DNA of 64,000 nucleotides from Acanthochromis polyacanthus (GCF_021347895.1 NC_067113.1:432844-496843); one strand, 5' to 3'. Shown: positions 50,071 through 61,343, counted from the first letter of the stretch. A program made the numbers and translations. Notes: generated by a model not told the origin, from the letters alone.

Positions 50071-51934
50071 ATGGCGGACGCAGCAGCAGCAGCAGCAGCA
50101 GCAGCAGCACACGCTTCAGCTGCTCCTGCTTTGGGCCGATCAAGATTAAAACCTGAAATCTATAAGACTGTGGATGGTAAAACAATCGTGGAAGATGAGC
50201 TTCTAAACTTCCTTGCTGTTAAATTGAGAACCTTAACTCAGGATGAAATTGTTTTATTGGCAGTAAACACGTTCGACTCTAAGACAATAGAGGCCTCCAA
50301 GAAGGTATTGTTTGAACTGTGTGAGACTACGCAACACAATATAGCGCACAAAGGAGTGCAAAAGGACATAAACAACATAAAAAGCTGTCTGCAAGTTCTC
50401 AATGAATGCGGGGAAGATGTCCCACGTTTTGTTTCACATTATTTGGAGGATTTGCCCCCTGTTGCATTCTCCAATATGGATGTGTGTGGCTTAATAAAGA
50501 AAATGGAGCAGCTATACACTGAAGTACGGGCCATGAAGAGTGCGCTTCAACTTCAGGGGGACGTGTGCGTGGATCTCCGCCTGATCACTGCAGATGTGAA
50601 CCAGCGGGTGTGTAGCCTCGAACGCGCTACGGAAGAAACCCAGAAAGGTGACTTGTGGTGCGGTACGGTGTGTTCGGTGGGGAGCGAGGCGCGAATGACT
50701 TATGTGCCACAAGACGGTAATCAGGAGTCGGTATCTACCAGCGACAAGACTCGGGGTACTGAGACTGAGGCCAGGTCATTGTCTGAGGCTGCGGGTGGAG
50801 GTGCTAGCTGTCACGAGGAGGGAAGTGGTGACAGCGGAGCATGCGCGTCGGCCAGCAGTGGCGTGGGTGAAGTGAATGCTGTGGAAAATGCACCTTTGCC
50901 TGGATCTCCCAAATGGTCAACTGTCCTCAAAAAAGGAAAGCCACTGCCTGCCAAGACAGGAGCTTGCCCCAACACTACACCTGGTCTGAGGAAACCTGGG
51001 AAAACTGTGGCTATTGTGGGCACAGGAGCTGCAAGCCACCGCATTAAGACAGTAACTACTAAACTGGTGAGTGTCTTCGCTTCTAGATTTTCCCCTGATT
51101 TAGATGTGAGGACATTATCTGACTATCCGACCCGGTCTCACGGGGATTCGTGAAACTGTCACGTAAGTTTTAGTTTCGGTTTCGTGCGCACCAACACGAT
51201 TTCGTCATGTTTTTCGTGCCGCTCACCACGAAATGTTTTTCGCTGTGGTAATCACATCTGAAAGTGGTTTATACCGGCGGATTCATGACGATCTAAGCTG
51301 TCCATCGCCGTATACTGCTTGTGTGATTGCGTTTGCGGCCGCCGGCCGCCCGACATTCTTGAAATTCCTATGCAAATTGGTAAGTGTACCACCGGCTTAT
51401 GGTTAGGTTATGGTTAGGGTTATGGTTAGGGTTATGTTTAGGGACGATGTCATGCAAAATATAGCGTTGGATTCGCCACGGTTTTACATTAAAAATATAA
51501 TATACACATTCTTTTGAAATACGTTCTGAGTGGCACGAAAAGTCCGCCGTTTAAAATACATTGGTGCGCATTTCGTGGTGAGCGGCACGAAAAACATGAC
51601 GAAATCGTGTTGGTGCACACGAAACCGAAACTAAAACTTACGTGACAGTTTCACGAATCCCCGTGAGATCGGGCTGGACTATCTCAAGGAACAGCTTGAT
51701 CATGAGGTTGAATGCCAAAAGATTATGACAGCTAATAATAGATTCTCATCGTTTAAAGTGACTGCTGAGTGCAATGACGTGGCGGAGATGTATAAGCCTG
51801 AGATCTGGCCTGTGGGCGCTTATGTGTGGCGCTTTTTCGAGCCGCGCAACAGAGTTGTTGCTGGATCAAACGGTGCTGCTTTAGCTGGGCAGATGAGTGG
51901 GGCCCCATCAGCCCATGGCATGAAGGCTGACTAA
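50071..51934 (+). pseudogene. LINE ORF1, interrupted by a 549-bp MITE
   Basis: It starts MAD followed by a polyalanine run from a GCA repeat (50080-50109), then GRSRLKPEIYKTVDGKTIVE and DELLNFLAVKLRTLTQDEIV. A helical middle (MEQLYTEVRAMKSALQLQGD) precedes a Ser/Gly-rich linker. After the MITE the frame resumes DYLKEQL and continues to RFFEPRNRVVAGSNG with TAA at 51932-51934. ORF2 begins 8 bases later. Removing the MITE and one GACTATC copy would rejoin the frame. Confidence 0.85.
51128..51676. mobile_element. Palindromic MITE inside LINE ORF1
   Basis: Inverted ends of about 90 bases: TCTCACGGGGATTCGTGAAA then CTGTCACGTAAGTTTTAGTT and ACGATTTCGTCATGTTTTTC. A 7-bp duplication GACTATC flanks it (51121-51127, 51677-51683). 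Its centre (51250-51385) is an inverted match to the module shared by the two THAP elements, followed by GGTTAGGGTTATGGTTAGGG, telomere-like. Confidence 0.88.
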
Positions 51935-51942
51935 AACGAACA

Positions 51943-54731
51943 ATGGGAATACATGTTTTATCTTATAACTGTCGTGGTCTGCGCTTGGGACAGAGTGCAG
52001 GGGACAGAGCTCAGCGGACAGTTGTTGACCACCTCTTGGAGCAGTGCGATGTGCTTTGCTTACAAGAAACTTTTTTGCCAAAGCAAGAGCTGGAGGGGTT
52101 AAACGCTCTGCATAGTAACTTTTATGGAGTAGGGGAGTCCAGTGTGGATCTAGCAGATGGAATTAAGCGTGGGCGCATATCTGGAGGAGTGGCTATTCTC
52201 TGGGACAAAAGACTTTCATCTTGTGTTAACGTACTAAGGCTTGAAGTGGACTGGTGTATAGCCATTCATTTAAAATACAGTGGCAAGGAGTGTGTTATTC
52301 TGAATGTTTACACCCCCTACGAGTGTGCACCTAATGAAACGGAATACCTTAATAGACTTGCTTTTATGAATTATTTTATACAAAGTAATAGGCATTTGAA
52401 TGTATTGATTATAGGTGACATGAATTCAGACATCACAGATAGTAACTCACTTTTTGCTAATCATTTGAACCAGTTTTGTGAGGATAATGGATTAATCCTG
52501 TCTTCTAAAGTCTTATTGCCTTCTGATAGTTTTACATATGTTAGTGAGGCTTGGCATACAACCTCCTGGTAGGATCATTGTGTGGCTACAGCTGACGCAC
52601 ACTCCTCATTAACAGATATGAATATCTTCTATGATTTATCAACAACTGAGCATATTCCTTTCGGGATGGTAATAAATTTCCAGATTTTACCTGTGATCGA
52701 AAGTTATGAAGATGATAGAATTTCCCAAATAGACTGGAGCTCCCTCTCCCAAGAAGAAATTGTATCCTATGGTGTGAGCACTGAGAATTTCCTAGGGAAA
52801 ATTTAGTTGCCTAAAGAAGCAATTATGTGTAGCGATTGTATGTGCCTGAACCCAAAACATCGTTCTGATATTTGTTCCATGTATGAAGACCTAATCAAAG
52901 CTCTGCTTGACTCAAGCCAATCTGCAGTTAGAACAAAGTGTATGAAGAAAATAAAACCTGGTTGGAATTCTTATGTTGCTGAATTTTATGTAAAGGCACG
53001 TGAGGCATTCAGAGATTGGAGGCTGGCAGGTAAACCAAGGTATGGGCCAGTTTTTGAGAACAAAAGGGTCACTAAAGCCCAATACAAGTATGCTATTCGT
53101 TACATTAAAAAAAATGAGGTGGCAATGAAAGCAGACTCTATGGCCAGAAAATTACAGTCTAACAATCTGTTCGAATTTTGGAAAGAAGTTAGGACTTTGA
53201 AAACCAAAGTATCTTTGCCATGTGTTGTAGATGGTGTTTCTGGCTCCAACAATATTCTGGAACTGTGGAAGCAACACTATAGTGGTTTGTTTAATTGTGT
53301 GCAGAGTGACTCTTTTATGGTCCATAATGTTGATAGCTTTGATGTAATCTGGTGTCATGATGTGGTGAAAGCTATTTCTAAACTATCAGAAAATAAAGCC
53401 ACAGGTGTAGATGGTGTTTCAGCTGAGCACCTAAGTTTGCAGATGAAAAATTGGCTCCCCTGCTCTCAATGTGCCTTACAGCTTGTTTGGTTCTTGGGAT
53501 GCTGCCTGACTCAATGTTATCAGTCCTGATGGTCCCTGTAATTAAAAATAGAGCTGGAAAGATCAGTAGTTCTGATAATTACAGACCAATAGCCTTGGCC
53601 AGTATTGTGTCTAAAATTGTTGAAAATATCTTGTTAGACAAGATTTCTCAGACGATTTCCTCTTCAGATAGCCAGTTTGGTTTTAAAGCAAAGCTTGGCA
53701 CAGATATGTGTATTTATGCTCTCAAAGAAATTGTAGCCAAATATAAGAATCAGAACTCCTCTGTTTTTATCTGTTTTTTAGATGTGAATCATCGGAAATT
53801 ATTTATGAAATCGATACAGAAGGGTGTCCCTCAGTATATTGTCCGGTTACTGGTTTATTGGTATGCTCAGCAAGCAATCTATGTAAAGTGGGGAAATAGA
53901 GTGTCTTCCCCATTTAAGGTGAGCAATGGGGTGAGGCAGGGAGGAATCTTATCCCCTATTTTGTTCAACTTGTATTTAGATGACCTCTCAACACGACTTA
54001 AGGCCTGTAACACTGGTTGTACGGCTGGCAGTGTTCTAATAAATCATCTAATGTATGCAGACGATCTTGTCGTGTTCAGTCCAAGCACTGCTGGGCTGCA
54101 ACAGTTACTTAAGGTTTGTTCATTTTATGGTATCGAACATGATATCCAGTATAATGCACAAAAAAGTATGGTTATGATATGTAGAACAAGAGAGGATAAA
54201 AGTGTCAATTTTCCGAATTTTTTTTTGTCAAATAATGTGCTGAAAGTAACAAACAAAATAAAATATCTTGGTCACATTGTCACAGAGGATTTGTCTGATG
54301 ATGATGACATAAATAGACAATGTAGAACATTGTACGCTCAAGCAAATACACTGGCACGAAAATTTGGTTCTTGCACTGACAAAGTGAAGATAACGTTGTT
54401 TAAATCATATATCACACCTTTGTACACTGCTCACCTTTGGACTAAGTACAAGAAAGGAACATTACAAAGACTGCAGGTGGCCTACAATGACGCCTTGCAT
54501 GTTCTTCTTAGGAGACCAAGATGGGCTAGTGCGAGTGAGATGTTTGTCTCAGCCGGAATTAACACTCTGCAAGCCACACTGCGTAAGATGATGTACAGTT
54601 TTATTTGTAGACTGAATATCTCAAATAATGGAGTGATTGTGTCACTGGTGAATATTGGCTGTAGTGCCATTCGCTATCAGTCTGGGATGTGGAAGCACTG
54701 GTACAGCTGTCTCTTTAAAGGGATGTTTTAA
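51943..54731 (+). pseudogene. LINE ORF2, endonuclease and reverse transcriptase, broken
   Basis: Endonuclease 51943-52570: VLSYNCRGLR, LCLQETFLPKQ, GGVAILWDKR, VILNVYTPY, IIGDMNSD. It then meets TAG stops at 52570 and 52804 in one continuing frame, and a frameshift near 53450. Reverse transcriptase: NYRPIALASIVSKIVENIL, FICFLD directly joined to VNHRKLF, SNGVRQGGILSPILFNLYLD and LMYADDLVVF. The usual ASKAFDR-like stretch after FLD is missing, a small in-frame deletion in motif A. YADD is intact. The element cannot be active. Confidence 0.9.
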
Positions 54732-54866
54732 CTGTATCTTTTCTGTGTCTTGTTGTGTCCTTGTTTTTATGGTGTGTGTATTTGGACCTAGTGTCTGGAA
54801 TAAAGTTGAATTGAAATTGAATTGTATGTATGGTTTCTAAAAGAATTTAAAAAAAAAAAAAAAAAA

Positions 54867-55887
54867 CTGTGGACATGGCAGGACCTGAAAACATTAGCCA
54901 ATCAACACTCTCGGACCAAGGCATTTGCTTTGCTCCCTTTCCTGTCAATCAAAAATCTTCCGGCTCAGGCCTAGTTACGTAGATTACGTACACCTTGGAC
55001 TTATGTGTTTTGTGTATGTATTGCTTTGGTATAGCTTCGTAGTTAGCTGGCCATTTGTTTTGCTCATCTTTTTTTACATAATGGCAGATAAAGATCCAGG
55101 GGGACCCAGCCATAAAAGAAAGGCATTTTTTGAGGTCAGAGAAAATAAAAGACAACTGGATCGTGAGAATGCAAAAACAAAAGTGATTATTGGCGAGTCA
55201 CTTGGGCGATGGCGTCAGCTCAAGCAACAAATGGACCTAAAGACAGATGCCTTGGTTGCTAAATTCCTTCTGGACAGGTAAAATGTATTATTGTATTATA
55301 CTGCGGCTGTAGGCAACTTCACGAGTGCTATGCAAGTTTTTGGAGGGAGGCGTTTCTTCGTAAATGTTAAGAGGGGGGAGGTTAGAGGGGGGTGAGGGAG
55401 AGGTTGTATGTGCGCATGTGCATGCTACATTCAATGTCGTAGGAAATTAAAACTCCTCTAATGCCTTTAACATTTCTGAAACTGATTCATGCTTTTTCTT
55501 AAACTACATAACTAATAGACAATATGGTACATTTTGTGTTTTGAAAAGGAATTAACACAGAGAGAAGAGTAACTGAAGAGCTGAACACCCTGAGACAGAT
55601 AAAGCAGGAAAACCATCAAACTGTTTTTGAATCACCTCAGGAGATTCTGTGGAGCAGCAGATATGGACAGCAGCAAAGGGCAAGAGAGGACAGCCGAAGC
55701 TTAACAAGACCTTACTGAGACAGCTGAAGCTGCATGTTGTATGTTGATGGCATGTGGCAGCTCCCTGAGGCAGAAAACTCTCAGCTGAGACATGTGTCTG
55801 TCAGAGGCTAATGCCCACATACATGGATGGATGCTCAGGGCATACAGGTGGAGGAGCTGGACAATTTTTAGAGACTGTTTCCTTTTA
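54867..55887 (+). other. Intergenic with a transposon-associated short ORF
   Basis: 55081-55281 reads MADKDPGGPSHKRKAFFEVR then ENKRQLDRENAKTKVIIGES and GRWRQLKQQMDLKTDALVAK with FLLDR before a GTAAA donor-like site. I have the impression of similar short N-terminal exons in dispersed fish genes linked to DNA elements, but cannot name the family. No continuation is seen. Calling it a decayed first exon is inference. Confidence 0.45.
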
Positions 55888-56159
55888 GGTAGTGTCTACA
55901 GATACGGACCCGTACCCGTAGCCTGTGGCCTACGGATACGTCACTTTCCCTTACTATAAATATTAATGAGACGTACATGAATATTAATGAGCCGGCTGAT
56001 GAACGCGCTTTGTGATTGGCTGGTAATCCGACGGGCATAAATATTAATAAGCCGGCTTGGTAATCCGAGTGATGAAGGCGCTTCCGTGATTCGAGGTGAA
56101 TCTGCGTGCCGAGCAGGTGTAAACTAACCGTGACGTCACCCGTTGGTTTCAACGCTGAG

Positions 56160-56645
56160 AAAATGAAGCCCGGATTTTGCTACTTCCTGGTCGCCGTTTT
56201 GGATTTTTTGGAGCCAGTGACGTAAAAAGTGTCATCAAACAGGCTGGACCAGAGAACAACTAGGGGCAGGATTGGCTGAGGACTCTTATCCCGCCCACAT
56301 TTTACCGCAGAGGCTTCTGTTGCTGTCTATCAAGTATAGCCACGCCCCCTGGCTCCACCAACTTTAACGATTTATTTAAAATTCAGTATTGATTTATTTT
56401 GAGATCGGCCACCTGATCTCTCATTTTGACCATGAAAACTAACGGGGAAAAAATCCTGAGCTGTAGAAAATCAGTCTATCAAAATTCATTTTTTCCAAAA
56501 ATGAATTGGGGTCTATGTAGAAAAAGCTTTTTGGAGCCAATCCTAGCAGACGGCGTGATATTGCAAGTTTTTGACACTTCCGGGTTGGCTTCAATTCTGG
56601 AGCCAGATGCTACGTCCACTATATATACAGTCTATGGTGCCAAGC
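56160..56645. repeat. Dispersed fish repeat with ATATATACAGTCTATGG end
   Basis: ATGAAGCCCGGATTTTGCTA, TTTTTGGAGCCAGTGACG and a right part TTCTGGAGCCAGATGCTACG then CACTATATATACAGTCTATG are typical of a common fish MITE. Boundaries are approximate. It lies within the 55888-59223 element. Confidence 0.5.
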
Positions 56646-57039
56646 CTGTCATGTCAGTCATCTGCTGTTCTCTTTTCTATCATGCATAATGTCTTATAAA
56701 TATCATTATCTGACTTTTTCACGGACAGCGATTTGGGGGTTGAAATCAGCACTACTATTAAAAATAGCAAAACTTTTTATTCACGTGACCCTGTTCTAAT
56801 AAAGCACAAACAGCAAACAAAACAAATGGCGGAACTAACAGCCAGCAAACTACAAGTATTTTTTTACCTTCAAAAGTAGCGACAGACTATAGACCTTTTT
56901 CCAAAACGTCATCATCGAACGTCACCGCCGGTCACCGGCCCTAGCAACGCGATTCCGCCATTTTAAGAGGGGTATGCTTTGCCTTGACAACCATTACTTT
57001 CCCACGTTTCCCTCCCAATTTGAACGACCAAAAGCAGAT

Positions 57040-57276
57040 ATGCCCAAAACCTGCGCTGTTTTTGGCTGTAGTTCTCAGTCATGGAGCAACAAGAACATTT
57101 CCTTTTACAGGATTCCGACTGAAAAGGGACGGAAAAGGAGTTTATGGCTCACAGCATTGAGGCGGATAAACAATAATGGAACCACATGGAGCCCACAGTC
57201 AAAATGGTCCTATGTTTGCAGTCAGCATTTCGTCAATGGTATGTTGTGTTTCATGAAATTATTACCCCTTAACTGA
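57040..57276 (+). pseudogene. THAP-domain exon
   Basis: From 57040 the frame reads MPKTCAVFGCSSQSWSNKNI, then SFYRIPTEKGRKRSLWLTAL, RRINN and WSYVCSQHFVNG, then a GTATG donor at about 57239. CxxxxC followed much later by CxxH is the C2CH zinc module, with FYRIP and the central Trp in place. Later exons are not seen. Confidence 0.85.
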
Positions 57277-58161
57277 TTTTCTGAAATTATTAATTAATAA
57301 GCAACCCGTTGCGCTTCAGTGTCCCGCCTGCGGTACACTTTGAAATCTGCATAAGCAATTTGCTAAATGTCTGAAACTGCAAACGCGATTATACAAACAC
57401 TATACGCCGATGGAAAGCTTAGATTCTCATGAATCCACCGGTATAAACCACTTTCAGATGTAATTACCACAGCGGGTAATATAAACACATTTGTCCGATA
57501 AACAACGAATATCCATCCATCCTTTCTCTGTACACGGCTTCAACGTACACAGCGCGACTCACATTTCCGGATTCATTATTACACACAGATGAAAATATTC
57601 CACAAAAAACAGCCATAATCCAACCTTGGACATCCAGACGAAACAAGCCAGTAACATATTTTGTCCAAAACATGTCTTGAAGTCGGTATATAATCCACGA
57701 ATTGGTCGTTTTCAAGGAAATGCACCTCGCGATGCGCGTCCAATATTCCCTGTATTTCTCGTCATATTTTTATTTACAAATAGAATATTAGCGATTTTTT
57801 TGTACTGAAAGTGGCTGGAATTGACTGCAGCTTATGATGTCTATAATTATCTGAAATGTTGAGGGCTAGCTACTTAGCTTAGGCTAGTGCTAGCTGTGCT
57901 TCCCACAAAAGGTCAGGGGTCTTTCTACTCACACTGCTATTTTTAAACCTTCTCTCCTCCCTTTCGTTCTGCTAACTACTATGCTGTAATCAGCAGCATT
58001 GTCCTCATTATTGTTAGCACCTCATACCCTTGGGCCTGGGTGGGTAGAGCTCATTTACAGGTATCTGACTCTTAGTTTTGATCATGCACATCTAACTAAT
58101 ATACATACACTACTTCCACTTCAAATTAAAAGGTGTAATGGCTCACCCCGTTAGCTTAACA

Positions 58162-58521
58162 TTAGCTTAGCATAGCGGAGCTGGTGTAGCCGTATCTTAC
58201 AAAGCATTTATCATTCTGACATTGACCTGTATGCACAAAAACGTATAAATATAAGCATACCTCAAAGAAAACGTATGAGTCCAGGCTTTTATAAGTCTTC
58301 ATCTTCTCCATTGTGTGGATGCCTGGGCTGTTGATAAGGTACTCGTAAATGGAGTGCCAATGAAGATCTGGACATGTAGTAGGGTCGTTTTCCCATGATC
58401 CCAGTGCAATTTCGTACGGACATGACTGCAAACCAACCAGTTCTATTTTTTCTTTATACCGTAGCTTGGCTTTTGGCTCAAGATTTCCGAAATAATCACC
58501 AGACGTTTTTCTCCGGGTCAA
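58162..58521 (-). pseudogene. N-terminal exon of a YqaJ/SWIM-type transposon protein
   Basis: The minus frame reads MTRRKTSGDYFGNLEPKAKL, then RYKEKIELVGLQSCPYEIAL and SWENDPTTCPDLHWHSIYEY then LINSPGIHTMEKMKTYKSLD. I recall similar N-terminal segments in large fish and invertebrate genes that combine SWIM-type and YqaJ nuclease domains. After SYVFFE a donor-like splice is possible. The nuclease domain itself is not in this window. Confidence 0.55.
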
Positions 58522-59232
58522 AACCGCGTGGTTTCAGCGGTCAAATCACGGTTGCTAATGACTTTGTTGCCCCCTCTTAAAATGGCGGCGTGCGTTGCTA
58601 AGGAAGGTATGGTCAGGTGTCCCAGACTCTGACGTCACTGTGAAAAGGTCTATTACATATTAACAACCTAAACAAAACCCTGACGTATTTTCTACGTCTG
58701 TCAACACAGACACTGCACGTCAGTCACTTTAATGTTAGCGGACTCTGTTGAATGGCTAAGTTACATAACCACAAACAAATCTCACAATGTCACAGTCAAT
58801 CGAGTTTGTGTTTTTTTTTAAATTCATGCCGAATTAAAGAGCTGCTCCTCACCATTCACGAGTGTTTGTTTCATATTCGACATCCTTAACTTTATCTTGT
58901 AAATTAGCGTCCGAAATTAAATGGGAACATTTGCAATGGAGTTCGTCAGCCGCTTCCACCACTGAACGCGGTAAACTAATTAATAGGAGCTGGACTTCAA
59001 ACAATTTATACACGGCGTCTAAAAGCGTAAAAACTGCAATGTCTAAAGTGTGAGAGGATTTTTGGTTAAATTATACAATGTTCGCCGTCAAAGTCATTCA
59101 TATAAACTGCCTGTAATGTGCAGCAAATAGTAGTTAACCGGCGCCAGCTCTTCAGTGACCTTAACGAGTCTGTACCTCTAGTACAGATGCTACGGGTATG
59201 GGGCCGTACCCGTAGCATCAACCTTCTTTTTA

Positions 59233-59843
59233 TTCCCTCAGCCAGTCAGCACACTGCTCCTCCTCAGGTACTCTGACATGTTGTGACAGCACTGCAGAAT
59301 TCATTGGTGTCCTCAGTACATGACACAAGGACATCCTTTCGTGCTGTGCTCTCCTAGGAAGCAGTTTGATTCAGCCTCTGATACATTACTTGTGTGCCTT
59401 TCTTATTGTTCAGAGCTCATACGGTCTAACACTCTGACCTCCTGTTATATTCACATTAAGACGTTTAAGACAGAAATGTTGACAAAAGCAAAAGGGGAAA
59501 AAAGACGTAAAAAAATATTCTGACACCTTTGTACTTTTGTTTCATGAGTTTATTTTTTAAAATAATTCTGTTAAACCGCAGCTCAAAAGCAGTGTCTGAT
59601 TTTCACTGGTTAATTTTCATAGAATTTTTATTTATTATTACTTTTGTCAGATTCAAATTATTTCTATGACTATTGTGGGGTTTTCTTTCATTAACCGAGG
59701 GGTACCAATAATTTTGTCCACATGTGTAATGCTGAGTGGACACACTGTGTTATACACACAGAAGCTCTGGCATCAAGGCAGCTTTCCTGCGAATTAAGTG
59801 AGGTTCTGACTGACATTGTAGGTGGAGTCAGTTTTCTAAAGAC
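59233..59843. other. Intergenic, nothing recognised
   Basis: AT-rich. The right part includes CCGAGGGGTACCAATAATTT then TGTCCACATGTGTA, reminiscent of a Tc1-type terminal region, too short to call. Confidence 0.4.
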
Positions 59844-59846
59844 CAG

Positions 59847-61340
59847 GGGCCTCATTTATAAAACATTGCGTAGGATCCACACTAAAAGTTTGACTACGCC
59901 GAAAATCTGAAATAGGCGTACACCAAAAAATTCTGATTTATAAAACTGTGCGTAAGCACAGCTGCATGCAATTTCCCCTTTATAAATCACACACCAGCTG
60001 GAAGATTGCACAGGTGGATCCACCTCACATTCCGCCCACAACACACCCACATTTTACCATGAATGGTCAATGCAAAGTAACTCATGAATGTATCTGTATA
60101 TAAATAAACTGCTGATCCACGGCATTTTAAGCAGCGCCGGCCTGCGGTCTTTTCACTGCTTTGCGTCAGGATGAATGAATCATGTGTTGACCCAGGCCAC
60201 CCTGCCACTAAATTTGTTATGATCATGTCCGATGTACAAATAATTTGTACACTGATTGAATGTACATTTTTTCGGTTCACATAGAGAAATTCATCTTCAC
60301 TCGGAGCTCTTACAGCAACATGAGTGCAGTCAGTTACGCCGATTACATTTGGGAAACCGGACATTGCTGCAAATTGCCGTTTAATGTTGCCCTGTTCATC
60401 CACAGTGTAAGGAAACCTGATGTATTGACTGGTCATGTTTATAATGTCATCCAAAACAGCTGGCATTATTGCGCTGAGGGATGGTTGTGATATCCCAGAC
60501 CTAAAGGACATCATTTAACTGTATATCAGACCCAGATAGGATTTAGACAACAAATGTAACCTCATATATTCTTCATATAAAACACATACCTGTCGGCCAA
60601 TTCCCGCTGGAAGGAGCCGGTGTCACCAGAAACCCCAGAGTGGTCAGCTCCTGTGTCTGTACTGGGATGGCGTGGTTTTGGCAGGTGGGTCGATCTAAGA
60701 CGGCCCAGTTCAGCACATAGATCCAAGAGCACTGCTCTCGGGAATCTGAATCAGCTTATTAGCCAGTCATCATCATGGGCCAGGAAATCCCCATGATCCC
60801 TAAAATCTCTCTCCATTCTTATCTACCATTTATGTGACTTCCAGCAATGCCAGCGCATCCATTGTGCCACATTACGCACAGCTGTCACCCGCTATTTATC
60901 CACTTGATCAGCGATTGGACTGATTGTCACATGCCTTTTCCAAATAGTAATCAATCAGTGCCACTCACCGCTCTATTATATCATTTGAAGATGGAAGTTT
61001 GATATATGAACATAGTTCTGCAAATACAGTCGTAGGCCGAATGGCGCACTATATGAACATCTACAACAATGAAGGTTTATGATTATCCGGCTCTACAAGT
61101 CTAATATGTGATGACAATAAAGGTTTGAGATCAATCTGGTTTCAATTCACCACTTCACCCTCCAGCACTGCCGTTCCCTCCGTCTCCAAAACGTGCATAA
61201 GCAAGCATCAAAGTTGGCACACTGGTGCGCACATTCTCACATCAAGTTTATTTTTATAAATCACAACCTTTGCGTAGAAAGTGGCGTACGTAACTTTCTA
61301 TCCCCGTTTTGTGCGTACGCAAGCTTTATAAATGAGGCCC
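59847..61340 (-). mobile_element. PIF/Harbinger transposon, second family
   Basis: Ends GGGCCTCATTTATAAA and its complement, flanked by CAG (59844-59846, 61341-61343). Subterminal motifs include TTATAAAACTGTGCGTAAGC and TTTGTGCGTACGCAAGC. It carries one decayed nuclease gene on the minus strand. Confidence 0.9.
60110..60830 (-). pseudogene. HARBI1-like nuclease, C-terminally deleted
   Basis: Upstream exon (about 60820-60595): ERDFRDHGDF, DDDWLISRFRFPRAVLLDLC and AELGRL, then SFQRELAD. Main frame 60514 onward: FRSGISQPSLSAIMPAVLDD, RQFAAMSGFPNVIGVTDCTH (first Asp), VNRKNVHSISVQIICTSDMI and WPGSTHDSFIL (second Asp). The final part with the catalytic Glu is missing. The frame stays open into non-coding sequence. 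Confidence 0.82.
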
Positions 61341-61343
61341 CAG

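Larger units (their letters stand above)
50071..54866 (+). mobile_element. Two-ORF LINE, near full length but dead
   Basis: ORF1 (50071-51934, split by a MITE), ORF2 (51943-54731, broken) and a 3' tail (AATAAAGTTGAATTGAAATT repeats) ending in an 18-A run at 54849-54866. The endonuclease lies before the reverse transcriptase, as in the CR1/L2/Rex1 type of LINE. I do not assign the clade. The 5' end is taken at the ORF1 start. Confidence 0.88.
56891..58651. mobile_element. THAP/YqaJ-associated DNA element, 1.76 kb
   Basis: Ends AGACCTTTTTCC-like and, as complement, AGACCTTTTCACAGTGACGT are inverted, with AT on each side (2-bp duplication). It encodes a THAP first exon (plus) and, divergently near the right end, a minus-strand exon (58521-58250). 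The middle block 57300-57835 is shared with the element at 28616-29566. This architecture recalls ISL2EU transposons, which pair THAP-containing proteins with a YqaJ-type nuclease; the assignment is from memory. Confidence 0.7.
55888..59223. mobile_element. Larger member of the 9-bp-duplication (MULE-like) family
   Basis: The left end GGTAGTGTCTACAGATACGG matches the complement of the right end of 25667-25996. The right end (complement GGTTGATGCTACGGGTACGG) matches its left end. Flanks TTCCTTTTA (55879-55887) and TTCTTTTTA (59224-59232) agree in 8 of 9 bases. It carries the nested element 56891-58651. No Mutator transposase is visible, so autonomy is unlikely. Confidence 0.7.

Noticed and set aside
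50080..50109. GCA repeat as a disease-like triplet expansion in a host gene
   Set aside because: It encodes a polyalanine run in a LINE ORF1, not a host gene.
51398..51444. Interstitial telomere marking a chromosome fusion
   Set aside because: Only a few degenerate units, and they are the centre of a MITE.
59695..59725. A Tc1 terminal repeat (ACCAATAATTTTGTCCACAT)
   Set aside because: Suggestive of a Tc1 end, but no partner end or transposase lies nearby.
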